From: Spongiibacter sp. IMCC21906
GTDB taxonomy: Bacteria > Pseudomonadota > Gammaproteobacteria > Pseudomonadales > Spongiibacteraceae
DNA length: 64,000 nucleotides
NCBI RefSeq assembly: GCF_001010805.1
Contig: NZ_CP011477.1
Location: 3,032,501-3,096,500 of the forward strand
Reading direction: 5' to 3'
In this document: positions 34,298 through 45,117 of the stretch, in pieces
How positions within the stretch are numbered: position 1 is the first letter of the stretch
How the letters are laid out: every line of letters begins with the position of its first letter
Position numbers and translations under genes: made by a program
The notes under the pieces: model-generated
What the model was told of the DNA's origin: nothing
The model's database searches: none
What the model saw: the letters and a program-made list of their open reading frames with translations, nothing else

Positions 34298-35464
34298 ATG
34301 ACGTCTCTTGTCGAGCGCCCATTAATGGTCTCCCCTTCTCTGGCCGCCACCATCGGTCTAGATGCCGCACTGCTCTATCAGCTGTTAGCTGAATGGCAAC
34401 TCCTGCTGGACGCCCATGTTAAACAGGGCCAGCATTGGCATCTAATCGAACTGGCCAAACTAGAAGCCCAGCTACCGTTCTGGGAAACCGAAAAAATTCT
34501 GGATGTCCTGCGCACCCTCAACGATCAGGGGCTCATTATTGTCGGCGGCGCACTGATGAGCAATCTCCAAAATATCCGCTTTGCGCTACCCCAACGCGGC
34601 ACCCCGGCCCCAGAAGTGCACCCCACCCACAGACAGACCAGCACCCCCAGCCGTACGCCGGAACAGCGGCAACCCCAAGCCCATATTGGCACCCGTCGAC
34701 CCAGTCAACCGGTGCCAGGCCACACGGTCATTCCCGGCGACTGGTGCCCCGATCAAGCCAGCATCGACTATTTAATCCGTTTTAACCAAGTTGATCCCAG
34801 CTTTATCGAGTCTTCACTGCCCGAGTTTATTGCCCATTACCGAGAGACCGGTGAAACCCGAGCCTCGTGGACCAGCACCTTCAGCCAATACGTTAGCCGA
34901 CGCTGGAAAAAAGCCCAGTATCAAAAAATTGAACAGGCCAGAAACCAACCGATTGACGATGAGTGGCAACCGAGCTTAGATGCCTTGGAAATTCTGGACC
35001 GGGACGGTATCACACGACCGTTCATCGAGGACGCCATTCCCGAGTTTATTCTGTATTGGCGCGAACGTGGCACCGTCGATAACAACTGGAACTCCCGGTT
35101 TATCCAGCATATTCGCCTGCAGTGGGCACGGTACACTCGCACTGTCAGCAATGAACAGGAAATCACGCCAATCCCGTCAAACTGGCAGCCCAGCGAGGCG
35201 GTATTTGATATCCTGCACATGGCCAGAATTGATCCGGATTTTGCCCAACAACAAATCCCGGAGTTCCTGTTATTCTGGCAAGACAGCGGCCAAGCTCACC
35301 GCTCGTGGAACACCAAGTTTCTGCAACATGTAAAATACCGCTGGGCACACAGCCACCAACTGGGGCAAGACCATGCAAGACAGCAACAAGCTTCTGGAAA
35401 AAACCCGCCAGCAAATAGCTTCATCGAAAAACACACCGACCGCAGCTGGCGAGAAGGGCTCTAA
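34298..35464 (+). CDS. Triple DnaT-domain protein (replication-restart/loader relative)
   Basis: A 388-residue protein. Residues 1-97 look like a winged helix (AALLYQLLAEWQLLLDAHV, WETEKILDVLRTLNDQGLI). A Pro/Gln/Arg-rich linker (98-143) leads to three tandem DnaT-type ssDNA-binding domains at about 144-206, 218-278 and 291-351. Each has a Trp near the start (GDWCPD, DEWQPS, SNWQPS), a PEF motif (LPEFIAHYRETG, IPEFILYWRERG, IPEFLLFWQDSG) and an SW/NW followed by a basic helix. E. coli DnaT (179 residues) has one. The stop overlaps the next gene by 92 nt. Confidence 0.78.
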   Translation: MTSLVERPLMVSPSLAATIGLDAALLYQLLAEWQLLLDAHVKQGQHWHLIELAKLEAQLPFWETEKILDVLRTLNDQGLIIVGGALMSNLQNIRFALPQRGTPAPEVHPTHRQTSTPSRTPEQRQPQAHIGTRRPSQPVPGHTVIPGDWCPDQASIDYLIRFNQVDPSFIESSLPEFIAHYRETGETRASWTSTFSQYVSRRWKKAQYQKIEQARNQPIDDEWQPSLDALEILDRDGITRPFIEDAIPEFILYWRERGTVDNNWNSRFIQHIRLQWARYTRTVSNEQEITPIPSNWQPSEAVFDILHMARIDPDFAQQQIPEFLLFWQDSGQAHRSWNTKFLQHVKYRWAHSHQLGQDHARQQQASGKNPPANSFIEKHTDRSWREGL

Positions 35465-36038
35465 ACAGCCCGATAAAGAAGCCGTCATGGACGCGCTGGA
35501 CCGGATGTTTGCCGAGTTCGAATTGGTTTATCACAACCAATATAACAAAGCCTTTGCCACACCAGAAAAACTGATTTATGCCAAAAAGCTCTGGTTCAGC
35601 AACCTCTGCCACATGAGCCCCGAGCGTATTACCGCCGCCAGTCACCGAGCGATTCGCGAATCAGAATTTTTGCCCACCATTAAAGGCATTCTTAAATTTT
35701 GCGACCCCGCACCAGAGGAGCTGGGCCTGCCAGACAACCATAGCGCCTATATGGAAGCCTGTAACGCCCCCAACCCGAAAGCGTCCCACCGCTGGTCGCA
35801 TCCTGCGGTTTACCATGCCGGCCGTGCCAGCGACTGGTTCTTTCTAGCCGGCACCGCCGAGAATCAGGCCTTTCCTGTTTTCAAACGTCACTATGAGCGA
35901 CTTTGCGACCAGGTGCGCCGGGGCGAAGAGCTACCCGAGCCAGAGCAAAAAGCCTTGCCTGAACATATTAGCCAACCATTAGACCCCGAAGAGCAACGCA
36001 AACGCATGCGCAAGCTGCGCAAAGAACTGAACATTTAG
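35373..36038 (+). CDS. Phage lambda P-like replication protein (putative DnaB helicase loader)
   Basis: A 221-residue protein whose residues 38-110 ([49 protein letters not shown]) follow the pattern of lambda P, where NRPFLPSPGQFVAWC occupies the same place. The segment ending [15 protein letters not shown] parallels lambda P INRGEAIPEPVKQLP. Lambda P recruits and loads DnaB. The 92-nt overlap with the upstream gene is long; a start at 35487 (MDALDRMF) would remove it, so the true start is uncertain. Function in host replication is inferred. Confidence 0.7.
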   Translation: MQDSNKLLEKTRQQIASSKNTPTAAGEKGSKQPDKEAVMDALDRMFAEFELVYHNQYNKAFATPEKLIYAKKLWFSNLCHMSPERITAASHRAIRESEFLPTIKGILKFCDPAPEELGLPDNHSAYMEACNAPNPKASHRWSHPAVYHAGRASDWFFLAGTAENQAFPVFKRHYERLCDQVRRGEELPEPEQKALPEHISQPLDPEEQRKRMRKLRKELNI

Positions 36039-36139
36039 GGCACGACCTGTCGGCACAGAAACACCGCTTCAGACTTTTGCCCTCAACCGCTACAATAGCC
36101 CGCGATCCTTTATCACCACTCATTGCGCAGGGCAAAACT

Positions 36140-36889
36140 ATGGCAGACGACAAAACCACCCACTTTGGCTTTCGCAATGTTAATGCCGCTGAAAAGGCCG
36201 GTATGGTCGCCGGGGTTTTTCATTCTGTGGCAGCAAAATACGATGTCATGAACGACCTGATGTCGGGTGGCGTTCACCGTATCTGGAAGCGCTTCACCAT
36301 CGAGCTATCCGGCGTGCGCAGCGGCAACCGCGTATTGGATATTGCCGGCGGTACTGGCGATTTGGCCGCCAAGTTCTGTCGTCTTGTCGGTGACGAAGGC
36401 AAGGTCGTGCTGGCCGATATCAACGAGTCCATGCTCAAGGTCGGCCGCGAAAAACTGACCAATAACGGCGTGGTTGGCAATATCGAATACGTACAGGCCA
36501 ATGCCGAGACACTCCCCTTTCCAGACAACTATTTTGACTGCATCACCATCGCCTTTGGATTGCGCAACGTCACCGATAAAGATGCCGCCCTGCGCTCCAT
36601 GCTCAGGGTGTTAAAACCCGGCGGTCGACTCCTGGTGCTGGAATTCTCCAAACCTGTAAACCCGGTGGTAGAAAAAATTTACGACCGTTACTCCTTCGAC
36701 ATTCTGCCTAAAATGGGTCAGCTAGTCGCCAATGACGCCGAGAGCTATCGCTACTTGGCGGAGAGCATTCGCATGCACCCAGACCAAGAAACCTTAAAAG
36801 GCATGATGGAAGACGCTGGCTTCACTCCGGTTCGTTACCACAATATGACCGCCGGGGTTGTCGCCCTGCACCGGGGCGTCAAGCCGTGA
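36140..36889 (+). CDS. ubiE: Ubiquinone/menaquinone C-methyltransferase UbiE
   Basis: UbiE methylates demethylmenaquinol and the ubiquinone ring (C-5 position) using SAM. The 249-residue protein has [17 protein letters not shown] near its start, the SAM motif [17 protein letters not shown] near 68, [17 protein letters not shown], and the terminal [10 protein letters not shown]. The ATG at 36140 has AGGG seven bases upstream and matches the usual start; an upstream in-frame start at 36077 adds non-family residues. It overlaps ubiJ by 4 nt. Confidence 0.95.
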   Translation: MADDKTTHFGFRNVNAAEKAGMVAGVFHSVAAKYDVMNDLMSGGVHRIWKRFTIELSGVRSGNRVLDIAGGTGDLAAKFCRLVGDEGKVVLADINESMLKVGREKLTNNGVVGNIEYVQANAETLPFPDNYFDCITIAFGLRNVTDKDAALRSMLRVLKPGGRLLVLEFSKPVNPVVEKIYDRYSFDILPKMGQLVANDAESYRYLAESIRMHPDQETLKGMMEDAGFTPVRYHNMTAGVVALHRGVKP

Positions 36890-37518
36890 AGCACTTGTTC
36901 CAGGGACTGGCAATGTCCAGCCTCGAAAACCTGGTCAACCGGGCACTTAACCTGGACCCCGCCACCGCCAACAAGTTAAGCGCCTTGGAAGGCAATCGCT
37001 TTGCGCTCTCACTAAAAGAACCAAACCTGGACTTGGTGCTCGGTATTGCTGGCCAACGAGTGCAAATTCTGCACGGTGAGGCCGAAGATGCGACCAGCCG
37101 ACTAAGCGGACGCTGGCAGGAATTTGCCGCCATTGCCACCGCGGAAGACCCTGGCGCGGCCCTCATTAATGGCGATGTCACATTAACGGGCGATACCGGC
37201 GCATTGCTGGAATTTCGTAAAATTCTTGCCGAACTGGACCTGGACTGGGAGCGCCCTTTGGCCGACGCATTTGGAGATGTCGCTGGGCATCAAATGGCAA
37301 GAGGCATTCGCTCAGGACGATCGTGGTTGGCCAGCAGCAGTCACAAACTGAACCGCCAGCTGGAAGAATTTGTCCGAGAAGAAAGCCAACTCATTCCTCA
37401 CCCGGTAGAAACTCAGCAATATTTTGACGATATCGATGCAGTACGCAGCCACAGCGAACGCCTTGAGGCAAAAATTCGCCGCTTGCAACAACGCGCTAAC
37501 GCATTAAAAAACCAATAA
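36886..37518 (+). CDS. ubiJ: Ubiquinone biosynthesis accessory factor UbiJ
   Basis: UbiJ, 210 residues, has an N-terminal SCP2 lipid-binding domain ([39 protein letters not shown]) and a C-terminal coiled coil ([20 protein letters not shown]). It assists the aerobic ubiquinone metabolon with UbiB. The GTG at 36886 overlaps the ubiE stop; an ATG at 36913 is possible. Between ubiE and ubiB, as in E. coli. Confidence 0.92.
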   Translation: MKHLFQGLAMSSLENLVNRALNLDPATANKLSALEGNRFALSLKEPNLDLVLGIAGQRVQILHGEAEDATSRLSGRWQEFAAIATAEDPGAALINGDVTLTGDTGALLEFRKILAELDLDWERPLADAFGDVAGHQMARGIRSGRSWLASSSHKLNRQLEEFVREESQLIPHPVETQQYFDDIDAVRSHSERLEAKIRRLQQRANALKNQ

Positions 37519-37530
37519 GGACCCGACTCG

Positions 37531-39162
37531 ATGGGCCTGCGACGCCTTTTTATTATTTGCTGGATTCTCTGTCGATACCGACTCGATCTATTGATTCCGC
37601 TAGATCGACTGCCACTCCACTTACGGTTGTTTTTCCGTTTTGGCCCTTGGCGATTACTCCCCGCCAACAATCGAAGTCGAGGCGAACGACTGCGCCTGGC
37701 GCTGGAAGCACTCGGGCCCGTCTTTATCAAATTCGGCCAATTACTATCCACCCGCCGGGATCTACTCCCAGATGATGTCGCACTGGAACTAGCGCACCTG
37801 CAAGACCGCGTACCGCCCTTTCCCAGTAAACAAGCTGTCGACGTTATCGAGAAAGGCCTGGGCGACTCAGTCGCCGTTCTATTTGCCGAATTTGACGACC
37901 AACCCCTTGCCTCGGCCTCTATTGCCCAAGTCCACGCGGCCACCCTGAAAAATGGCAAACAGGTCGTAGTTAAAGTGACCCGCCCCGGCATAGAACGGGT
38001 GATCGCCAAAGACGTTAACCTGCTACAGACCATCGCCAAGCTCATGCAGCGTTACTTGCCAGATGGTCGTCGCCTCCGCCCATTAGAAGTGGTTGAAGAC
38101 TACCGTCTCACCATTTTTGATGAGCTTGATTTACAACGCGAAGGCGCTAACACCTCTCAACTGCGGCGCAATTTTCAAGATTCCGACTTGCTTTATGTAC
38201 CCGAGGTTCATTGGGATTACACCCGTCGCAACATTTTGGTGATTGAGCGCATTCACGGCATTCCGGTTACAGACCTGGATCAGCTCAAAACCCAAGGCAC
38301 CGACATGAAAAAGCTCGCCGAAAGAGGCGTAGAAATCTTTTTTACTCAGGTGTTTCGAGACAGCTTCTTTCACGCCGACATGCACCCCGGCAATATTTTT
38401 GTGGCCGAAGGTCGCCCCCAGTCACCGCAATATATCGCCATTGATTGCGCCATTATTGGCAGCCTCAGCGACTTCGACCAGTACTACTTAGCGCGCAATT
38501 TACTGGCCATATTCCAACGCAATTACCGCGAGGTCGCCGAGCTGTATGTCGAGTGCGGCTGGGTGCCACCCGAGACCCGAGTTCATGAATTTGAAGCGGC
38601 CATTCGCAGTGTTAGCGAACCCATCTTTGAAAAACCACTGGCAGAAATCTCCTTCGGCCAGCTGCTGGTGTATCTTTTTCAAACCGCTCGACGCTTCGAT
38701 ATGGAAGTACAGCCGTCGCTAGTGTTGCTACAAAAAACCTTGCTCAATATAGAAGGGCTGGGCCGTCAGCTCTACCCCCAGCTAGACCTCTGGTCTACAG
38801 CAATGCCATTTCTTGAGCGCTGGGTACGCGACCGCTATTCACCCCAAAGCATGCTTCGCAAAGTCAGCCACCGTTTACCCGGCTGGCTGGAACAGCTGCC
38901 GCAATTGCCCGAAGCGCTTATGCAAAATACCCAGTACCAAGGCGGGGGCGATAACGCAGAACTAAAAAGGCAAATCCAATTACTGGAAGATGATTCCGCA
39001 AGGCAAAAGCGCGCCCACCGCCGCCGTGTGCTGGGCATTATCAGCGGCCTCGCCGCCTTGTTGGTCGCCAAGCCCGAAGTAAGCCAAGGACTTGAGAATC
39101 TGCCCACCATCAGCCTCGGCCTATTAGTCCTGTGCGTTTATTTCTTTCTCAGTGCCCGCTGA
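37531..39162 (+). CDS. ubiB: Ubiquinone biosynthesis ATPase/kinase-like UbiB
   Basis: UbiB, 543 residues, is an ABC1/ADCK-family atypical kinase. It has the KxGQ motif in [17 protein letters not shown] near residue 69, the lysine region [25 protein letters not shown], catalytic-type [10 protein letters not shown] near 281 and IAIDCAIIG. Two C-terminal TM segments ([29 protein letters not shown]) anchor it to the inner membrane. It supports ubiquinone synthesis in vivo with UbiJ. Confidence 0.95.
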   Translation: MGLRRLFIICWILCRYRLDLLIPLDRLPLHLRLFFRFGPWRLLPANNRSRGERLRLALEALGPVFIKFGQLLSTRRDLLPDDVALELAHLQDRVPPFPSKQAVDVIEKGLGDSVAVLFAEFDDQPLASASIAQVHAATLKNGKQVVVKVTRPGIERVIAKDVNLLQTIAKLMQRYLPDGRRLRPLEVVEDYRLTIFDELDLQREGANTSQLRRNFQDSDLLYVPEVHWDYTRRNILVIERIHGIPVTDLDQLKTQGTDMKKLAERGVEIFFTQVFRDSFFHADMHPGNIFVAEGRPQSPQYIAIDCAIIGSLSDFDQYYLARNLLAIFQRNYREVAELYVECGWVPPETRVHEFEAAIRSVSEPIFEKPLAEISFGQLLVYLFQTARRFDMEVQPSLVLLQKTLLNIEGLGRQLYPQLDLWSTAMPFLERWVRDRYSPQSMLRKVSHRLPGWLEQLPQLPEALMQNTQYQGGGDNAELKRQIQLLEDDSARQKRAHRRRVLGIISGLAALLVAKPEVSQGLENLPTISLGLLVLCVYFFLSAR

Positions 39163-39217
39163 GGTAAAGTAGGCCGCTCAGCGATGATTCACCATTTCGT
39201 AATAAATGCAGGCTAGT

Positions 39218-39607
39218 ATGACAGCGGATTTTCTAGAGCAGATTAAGTGGAATAGCGATGGCCTTATAGCCGCTATCGCCCAAGACGTTGACAGCGGCCG
39301 AGTGCTGATGATGGCATGGATGAACGCTGAATCCTTGCAGCTCAGTATCGCGGAGCAACGCGCAGTGTATTGGTCCAGATCTCGTCAACAGCTTTGGCGC
39401 AAAGGTGAAAGCTCTGGCAATGTGCAGCTTTTAAAGAGCGTGTCACTCGATTGCGACGGTGATGCCTTGCTACTGCAAGTTGAGCAGCTGGGCGGCATCG
39501 CCTGTCACACTGGCAGACAAAGTTGTTTTTACCGCGAGCTTATCGACGGGCAATGGCAAAACACCGAAGCGGTTCTAAAAGATCCCGGAGAGATGTATGA
39601 CAAATAA
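39218..39607 (+). CDS. hisI: Phosphoribosyl-AMP cyclohydrolase
   Basis: HisI opens the purine ring of PR-AMP in histidine synthesis. The 129-residue protein has [36 protein letters not shown] and the metal-binding [13 protein letters not shown] with [10 protein letters not shown]. It is separate from HisE, unlike the E. coli fusion. The ATG at 39218 has AGG nearby; ATG at 39206 is also in frame. It overlaps hisE by 11 nt. Confidence 0.94.
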   Translation: MTADFLEQIKWNSDGLIAAIAQDVDSGRVLMMAWMNAESLQLSIAEQRAVYWSRSRQQLWRKGESSGNVQLLKSVSLDCDGDALLLQVEQLGGIACHTGRQSCFYRELIDGQWQNTEAVLKDPGEMYDK

Positions 39608-39956
39608 CACCGCCATGTCGGACAGTGCTGCCGTATTGGACCAGCTCAGCGACGTGCTCGACCAACGCCGCCAAGCCAGTCCAGACAGCTCTTATGTCGC
39701 CAGCCTCCACCATAAAGGTCTGAATAAAATATTGGAAAAGCTCGGCGAAGAAGCCGTAGAAACCGTGCTTGCCGCTAAAGATGCACAACAAAGCGGCAAC
39801 ACAAGCGACTTGGTATACGAAACCGCAGACTTGTGGTTTCACAGCTTGGTTATGCTCTCCCATCTGGGGGAAGATCATCACGCCGTATTAAGCGAATTGG
39901 CCAGACGATTTGGTCTTTCAGGTTTAGACGAAAAAGCCGCACGCGGCAAAAACTAA
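39597..39956 (+). CDS. hisE: Phosphoribosyl-ATP pyrophosphatase
   Basis: HisE hydrolyses PR-ATP to PR-AMP. The 119-residue all-alpha MazG-like protein has [21 protein letters not shown] followed by [10 protein letters not shown], and a conserved [14 protein letters not shown]. It overlaps hisI by 11 nt and is followed 17 bp later by tatA, the Pseudomonas order. Confidence 0.95.
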   Translation: MTNNTAMSDSAAVLDQLSDVLDQRRQASPDSSYVASLHHKGLNKILEKLGEEAVETVLAAKDAQQSGNTSDLVYETADLWFHSLVMLSHLGEDHHAVLSELARRFGLSGLDEKAARGKN

Positions 39957-39973
39957 TAGAGAGGGTTTAGCAA

Positions 39974-40201
39974 ATGGGAATCGGTGGCATCAGTATTTGG
40001 CAATTGTTAATCATTTTGGCCATTGTGGTACTGCTCTTTGGCACCAAGCGATTGAAGTCGCTGGGTACCGATTTGGGCAGCGCGATTAAAGGCTTCAAAA
40101 ACAGTATTCAGGACGAAGACGAGGATAAGAAAAACCTCGAAAAAAATGAATCGGCAGACATGAAAGCAGAACAAGCTGAAACAGAAGAGACCAAGAAGTA
40201 A
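39974..40201 (+). CDS. tatA: Sec-independent translocase protein TatA
   Basis: A 75-residue pore-forming subunit of twin-arginine translocation: one TM helix ([17 protein letters not shown]), the [20 protein letters not shown] amphipathic helix, and a charged tail. First gene of tatABC. GAGAGGG lies upstream. Confidence 0.95.
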   Translation: MGIGGISIWQLLIILAIVVLLFGTKRLKSLGTDLGSAIKGFKNSIQDEDEDKKNLEKNESADMKAEQAETEETKK

Positions 40202-40204
40202 GCT

Positions 40205-40603
40205 ATGTTTGATATTGGCTTCGCAGAGTTACTGATTATCGCTGTGCTTGGCCTATTGGTATTGGGCCCCGAACGCCTGCCCGGCGCTATTAGAACCGTG
40301 TCGCTATGGATTGGACGTTTAAAACGCAGCTTCGCTGACATCCGCAGAGAAATAGAACGAGAAGTAGGCGCTGACGAAATTCGGCAGCAGTTGCACAATG
40401 AGTCGGTCATGTCCTCACTGAAAGAAAGCGAGCAAAAATTGCGCAGCTCCGTCGACAATGCCAAGCAAGAATTCAAAACATTGGAACACAAGGCCAACGA
40501 CAGCCTAAAAGAAAATACCGTCGCGCCACCTCAGTACGACCCACTAGAAGAAAACACCGTTGCACCGCCCCCCAAACCCGCTTCAAAAGACGAGACTCCA
40601 TGA
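40205..40603 (+). CDS. tatB: Sec-independent translocase protein TatB
   Basis: A 132-residue receptor-complex subunit that binds twin-arginine signal peptides with TatC. The TM helix is [21 protein letters not shown], followed by an amphipathic helix and a long tail. The tail carries an exact duplication of ENTVAPP with Pro-rich flanks. It overlaps tatC by 4 nt. Confidence 0.95.
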   Translation: MFDIGFAELLIIAVLGLLVLGPERLPGAIRTVSLWIGRLKRSFADIRREIEREVGADEIRQQLHNESVMSSLKESEQKLRSSVDNAKQEFKTLEHKANDSLKENTVAPPQYDPLEENTVAPPPKPASKDETP

Positions 40604-41367
40604 GCGCCGCCCAGCACCACCAACCAGAAGATAACGGCCAACCCCTCGTCGCCCACCTGACCGAGCTTCGCAACTGCATACTGTACTGTGTGCTGGCCGT
40701 GTTGATCTGCGCCCTCGCGCTAATGCCGTTCTCGGCCGAGATTTATACCTTTGTCGCCGAGCCACTGCGCCGCTACTTACCGGAAGGCAGCAGCATGATT
40801 GCCACCGAAGTGGCATCGACCTTTCTTACGCCTTTCAAGCTCGTTTTAGTCGCCGCGTTTTGTCTGGCGATTCCGGTAGTCCTGCATCAGGCATGGCGCT
40901 TCGTGGGCCCGGGCATGTACCGCCATGAAAAAAAACTCGCGGCACCACTGCTTATCTCCAGCGTATTGCTGTTCTACGCAGGCATGGCCTTCGCCTACTA
41001 CGTGGTATTTCCGTTGGTGTTCGGATTTTTTAGTGGCATTACCCCAGAAGGCGTGGCGTATACACCCGATATCGCCCGCTTTCTAGACACCGCACTCAAG
41101 CTGTTTTTAGCTTTTGGGGTCGCCTTTGAGATCCCCATTGCGACGGTGCTACTGATTAGCGCTGGCGTTATCAGCGCCAAAGATCTTGCCGCCAAACGGC
41201 CTTACGTGATTGTAGGGTGTTTTGTATTTGGCATGCTGCTGACCCCGCCGGATGTAATCTCGCAAGCGCTACTGGCCGTACCGATGTGGTTATTATTTGA
41301 AACGGGCATTATCTTTGGCCGCTTTATCAAACCCCGGGTCGCGGCCGCCGAAGAACAGGATGATTAA
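40600..41367 (+). CDS. tatC: Sec-independent translocase protein TatC
   Basis: A 255-residue polytopic protein with six TM segments, the twin-arginine signal receptor. It has the conserved [19 protein letters not shown] start, [32 protein letters not shown] and [21 protein letters not shown]. The stop overlaps the convergent dnaB stop by 4 nt. Confidence 0.96.
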   Translation: MSAAQHHQPEDNGQPLVAHLTELRNCILYCVLAVLICALALMPFSAEIYTFVAEPLRRYLPEGSSMIATEVASTFLTPFKLVLVAAFCLAIPVVLHQAWRFVGPGMYRHEKKLAAPLLISSVLLFYAGMAFAYYVVFPLVFGFFSGITPEGVAYTPDIARFLDTALKLFLAFGVAFEIPIATVLLISAGVISAKDLAAKRPYVIVGCFVFGMLLTPPDVISQALLAVPMWLLFETGIIFGRFIKPRVAAAEEQDD

Positions 41368-42773
41368 TCGTCGTCAGGGCCGCCAAAGCCAAACGCAAGA
41401 TTTTCGAAGCGGGTATACTTGCCAATAAAGCTTAATCGCGCCGTACCAATAGGGCCGTTACGCTGTTTGCCGATAATAATCTCGGCCGTGCCTTTATCCG
41501 CAGATTCTTCGTTGTAGACCTCATCGCGATAAATAAACATGATCACATCGGCGTCCTGCTCGATGGCACCCGACTCCCTAAGGTCAGAGTTAACCGGCCG
41601 TTTATTGGGTCGCTGCTCCAAGGCTCGGTTTAGCTGAGACAGCGCCACCACTGGACAATTAAACTCTTTCGCGATCCCCTTCAAGGAGCGAGATATTTCT
41701 GAAATTTCTGCGGTACGTCCCTCTCCACCTCGGCCCGCTACCTGCATCAACTGCAAATAGTCGATCATCATCATGCCGATGCTGCCATGCTCCCTCAAAA
41801 TTTTGCGGGCACGTGAGCGTAGTTCCGTGGGCGTGAGTGCTGGCGTATCATCAATATACAGCGGCCGGTCTTTGAGCTTGGATACCGCCCCGGTCAACTT
41901 CGGCCAATCATCTTCTTCCAAGCGCCCGGTTCGCACCCGGCCTTGATCAATTCGTCCCACCGACGACAGCATCCGCATCATCAGCTGATTGGCGGGCATT
42001 TCCATGCTGAAGACCAACATTGGTTTTTCTGATTTAAGCAGAGCATTTTCCACCAAGTTCATCGCAAAGGTGGTTTTACCCATAGAGGGCCGGGCAGCCA
42101 CAATAACCAAATCAGAATTTTGCAGCCCCGAAGTCATTTCATCGAGCTTTTCAAACCCCGTGGTCAGACCGGTGATGGCGTCTTCGTTATTAAACAGCTC
42201 ATCAATTTTTTCTACTGCATCTTTTAGCAGCGGATTAATGGGCTCCAAGCCACCCATTTTCGGACGGTCTTCAGCGATCTGCATGATCCGCCGCTCGGCC
42301 TCGTCCAAGACCTCTTCGCTACTGCGCCCCTCAGGGTTAAAGCTGCTGTCCGCAATCTCGTTGGCAACACTGATCAAGGAGCGAAACGTTGCCCGCTCCC
42401 TCACTGCCTGAGCATAGGCGCGAATATTGGCGACAGAGGGTGTGTTACTGGCAATTTCGGCCAGATATGCCGCGCCACCCACTTCATCCAAATGTCCCGC
42501 GCCAGCGAGTGCTTCGGCCAGGGTCACCACATCAATAGGCTGCTGCAGCTCTACCAAGCGGGCCATTTGCGCAAATAGTTTGCGATGTTCAGGCCGAAAA
42601 AAGTCGCCCTCGCCAAGCACATCCGCAACGGCATCCCACGACTCATTGGCAATCATCAGGCCGCCCAGCACCGACTGCTCTGCCTCTAATGAATACGGGG
42701 GCAGCTTCAGATTAGCGAAAGCCTCATCTTCATCGGCAAAAGGGGGTTGCTCTGGGTAGGACTCAGTTTGCAC
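41364..42773 (-). CDS. dnaB: Replicative DNA helicase DnaB
   Basis: DnaB, 469 residues, is the hexameric fork helicase. It has the N-terminal helical domain (PYSLEAEQSVLGGLMIANESW), Walker A ARPSMGKTTFAMN near 232, VFSMEMPANQLMMRML, Walker B IGMMMIDYLQLM, and ALSQLNRALEQRPNKRPVNSDLRESG. It is convergent with tatC. Two putative loader-type genes (34298-36038) lie 5 kb away. Confidence 0.96.
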   Translation of the reverse strand: MQTESYPEQPPFADEDEAFANLKLPPYSLEAEQSVLGGLMIANESWDAVADVLGEGDFFRPEHRKLFAQMARLVELQQPIDVVTLAEALAGAGHLDEVGGAAYLAEIASNTPSVANIRAYAQAVRERATFRSLISVANEIADSSFNPEGRSSEEVLDEAERRIMQIAEDRPKMGGLEPINPLLKDAVEKIDELFNNEDAITGLTTGFEKLDEMTSGLQNSDLVIVAARPSMGKTTFAMNLVENALLKSEKPMLVFSMEMPANQLMMRMLSSVGRIDQGRVRTGRLEEDDWPKLTGAVSKLKDRPLYIDDTPALTPTELRSRARKILREHGSIGMMMIDYLQLMQVAGRGGEGRTAEISEISRSLKGIAKEFNCPVVALSQLNRALEQRPNKRPVNSDLRESGAIEQDADVIMFIYRDEVYNEESADKGTAEIIIGKQRNGPIGTARLSFIGKYTRFENLAFGFGGPDDD

Positions 42774-42828
42774 AAGTATTCTTCATTATTGGAACGGGTA
42801 TCGGCCGATCATTGTGTCAAAAAAGCAA

Positions 42829-42862
42829 AAAAAAACACAGAGGTTAATCCCCTGTGTTTTTT
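42829..42862 (-). terminator. Terminator after rplI
   Basis: AAAACACAG and CTGTGTTTT arms surround a 13-nt loop. On the minus strand the stem is followed by a long T-run, so it ends the rpsF-rpsR-DUF2232-rplI transcript. Between here and rplI (42863-42967) no gene is seen. Confidence 0.7.
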
Positions 42863-42967
42863 GATCTTCACTTAGCGTTGTGCCACGCGCAAACAAGCAC
42901 CGAAGTTAGCCGACACGCGCTTAACCAGCAAGCCCGCCGTCGTCACACTCTCCCGCTAAGGAAAAAT

Positions 42968-43414
42968 TTACTCAGCAACAATCTCAACAGCAACGTCTTG
43001 CATCACGTCGCTGTGAACTTGAACAGCGATAGTGAAGCTACCCGTTTCACGAATCGGACCTTCAGGCATCCGGATTTCGCTTTTGTCGACAGCTTGGCCA
43101 GCGGCAGTAATTGCCTCAGCAATATCGCGAGTACCGATAGAGCCAAACAACTTGCCACCTTCGCCAGAGTTCGCGGCGATAGTCACACTGACCTCAGCCA
43201 GTTTAGCTGCACGCGCATCGGCTTCAGCACGTTTAGCAGCAGCGGCTGCTTCCAGCTCAGCACGACGCGCCTCAAAGTTAGCGACGTTGTCATCATTGGC
43301 AGGTACTGCTTTGCCAAAAGGAATCAAAAAGTTACGGCCATAGCCGGACTTAACAGTGACTTGGTCACCCAAATTACCCAGCTTGCCAATTTTTTCAAGC
43401 AGAATCACTTGCAT
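42968..43414 (-). CDS. rplI: 50S ribosomal protein L9
   Basis: L9, 148 residues: [21 protein letters not shown] is the conserved start, with [16 protein letters not shown] following, a long connecting helix, and the C-terminal domain ([13 protein letters not shown]). The start at 43414 gives the standard N-terminus; an upstream extension in frame is not part of the family. Confidence 0.97.
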   Translation of the reverse strand: MQVILLEKIGKLGNLGDQVTVKSGYGRNFLIPFGKAVPANDDNVANFEARRAELEAAAAAKRAEADARAAKLAEVSVTIAANSGEGGKLFGSIGTRDIAEAITAAGQAVDKSEIRMPEGPIRETGSFTIAVQVHSDVMQDVAVEIVAE

Positions 43415-43439
43415 GGTTCTAACCCTCTTAAACGCGTTG

Positions 43440-44288
43440 TCAGCTACCCGTTGGTGGCGACATCCGCTTTCTAAAATCAATCCAACTATCCAGAATTGCG
43501 ACTATTACCAGCAGCGCCCACAAGGGACTGAGCAACAACAGCGCAACATAAAATCCTACCAACCAGAAGCGTCCCATTTGGCGCTTCCCAATCACCCCAT
43601 GAATCAGGGCTAAACCGGAAATAACGAAGGGCAGCAAACAAATCACCCCCCAAAACCGATAATCTTCACCGCTGTAGCGCAATAACAGCATCACGGCAAC
43701 AAGCACCAAACTGATACTGGATGGCAGCCGTAAACTCCACATTTCCTCCTGAAAACCACCAGGATTGTAGAGCATTGCCTGCCACCAACGCGCCAACATT
43801 ACTGCCAGCACACTCCAAAGCATAGTACTACCGCCAATCGCAGCAGCGACATCGCCGCGCTGCATCGCAGGTAACTGCCCCTGAGACTGCTGCGTCAACT
43901 GGTCCATCATCGGCTTTAGCAAATCAACAATTTCTTGCAGATATGCACTGCCAAAATGAAGCAGCATCAACGCGGTTACCAAACCCATTGCCACCGCAGC
44001 TGCGATGGCCGTAGACCAAGTGCCACTTTGACGTAACAAGTGTGCGGTAACAGCCGTGCCCAGTAACATTGTTAACGGGCCAACATCATTGCCAATATAG
44101 GCTACAGCGATAGCTGGCAGCAGTGCCCAAAAAACAACATAGGCGCCTTCTGCCAGCCCTTTTCTTAACATGACCAGCGCCGCAGCTGCGGCACCAATCC
44201 AGGCAAAAAACAGGGTTCCAATTCCCAGGCCCGCTACTGCGACAGCCTGGAAGCGCCCTTTCATAATAAACTCTGCTAAGGCGCGCAT
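43440..44288 (-). CDS. DUF2232 membrane protein
   Basis: A polytopic protein of about 282 residues with roughly eight hydrophobic segments ([64 protein letters not shown]). It sits between rpsR and rplI, where Pseudomonas carries a DUF2232 gene. I chose the ATG at 44288 with AGG six bases upstream; ATG at 44264 is an alternative. Its role is unknown. Confidence 0.85.
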   Translation of the reverse strand: MRALAEFIMKGRFQAVAVAGLGIGTLFFAWIGAAAAALVMLRKGLAEGAYVVFWALLPAIAVAYIGNDVGPLTMLLGTAVTAHLLRQSGTWSTAIAAAVAMGLVTALMLLHFGSAYLQEIVDLLKPMMDQLTQQSQGQLPAMQRGDVAAAIGGSTMLWSVLAVMLARWWQAMLYNPGGFQEEMWSLRLPSSISLVLVAVMLLLRYSGEDYRFWGVICLLPFVISGLALIHGVIGKRQMGRFWLVGFYVALLLLSPLWALLVIVAILDSWIDFRKRMSPPTGS

Positions 44289-44307
44289 AAAAAACCTGTT
44301 CGATTTA

Positions 44308-44535
44308 TTACTGGTGGCTGTCCGTGAAGGGCAGCAACGCCAAGAAGCGAGCGCGTTTGATAGCGGTCGACAACTGACGCTGATAACGGGCATTAGTACC
44401 GGTGATACGACTAGGTACGATTTTGCCAGTTTCAGAAACATAGGCTTTCAGCGTGTCCAGATCTTTATAATCGATCTGCTTTACACCTTCAGCGGTGAAA
44501 CGACAAAACTTACGACGACGGAAAAAACGTGCCAT
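44308..44535 (-). CDS. rpsR: 30S ribosomal protein S18
   Basis: S18, 75 residues: [22 protein letters not shown] followed by [23 protein letters not shown]. It binds the platform of the 30S subunit together with S6, encoded just upstream. Confidence 0.97.
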   Translation of the reverse strand: MARFFRRRKFCRFTAEGVKQIDYKDLDTLKAYVSETGKIVPSRITGTNARYQRQLSTAIKRARFLALLPFTDSHQ

Positions 44536-44563
44536 TTTTAAATCTCCTCACTAGTTCGCTGAA

Positions 44564-45022
44564 TTAAGCGTTTTCTGCTTCTGGGGCCGAAGGCTTCTCG
44601 GACTCTTCGGTTTTTTCAGCGCTGCTGTTGTCTTCGCTGTCACGGCTTGGGCGCTCTGTGCGCTCAGGACGATCGCTGCGGCTACGGCGCTCACGGCTCT
44701 CTTTCTCAGCTTTCATGATGGGAGATTCTTCGGTCACAGCTTCGTCGCAACGAATTACCAGATTACGCAGAACCGCATCGTTATAGCGGAAGTTAGTGGT
44801 CAGCTCGTCAACCGCTTCAGCAGAAGCTTCAACGTTCATCAGCACGTAGTGGGCTTTATGAATTTTGTCGATAGGGTAAGCCAGTTGACGGCGACCCCAA
44901 TCTTCTAGGCGGTGTACTTTACCGCCGTCTTTTTCGATGGTCTGGGTATAACGTTCAACCATACCCTGAACTTGCTCGCTCTGGTCTGGATGGACCAAGA
45001 ACACGATCTCGTAGTGACGCAT
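44564..45022 (-). CDS. rpsF: 30S ribosomal protein S6
   Basis: S6, 152 residues: [18 protein letters not shown], then the [21 protein letters not shown] core. The C-terminal 45 residues form an Arg/Ser- and then Glu/Ser-rich tail ([40 protein letters not shown]), longer than in E. coli. It heads the rpsF-rpsR-DUF2232-rplI operon. Confidence 0.96.
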   Translation of the reverse strand: MRHYEIVFLVHPDQSEQVQGMVERYTQTIEKDGGKVHRLEDWGRRQLAYPIDKIHKAHYVLMNVEASAEAVDELTTNFRYNDAVLRNLVIRCDEAVTEESPIMKAEKESRERRSRSDRPERTERPSRDSEDNSSAEKTEESEKPSAPEAENA

Positions 45023-45117
45023 TTATATGCTCCTTACGGGTTTAGCCACCCTTTTGGTGTGGCAAGGAGAACAGGCCTCGGCACGGGCAGAGGTCTGTCA
45101 TGAAATCAAGAGCGCGG

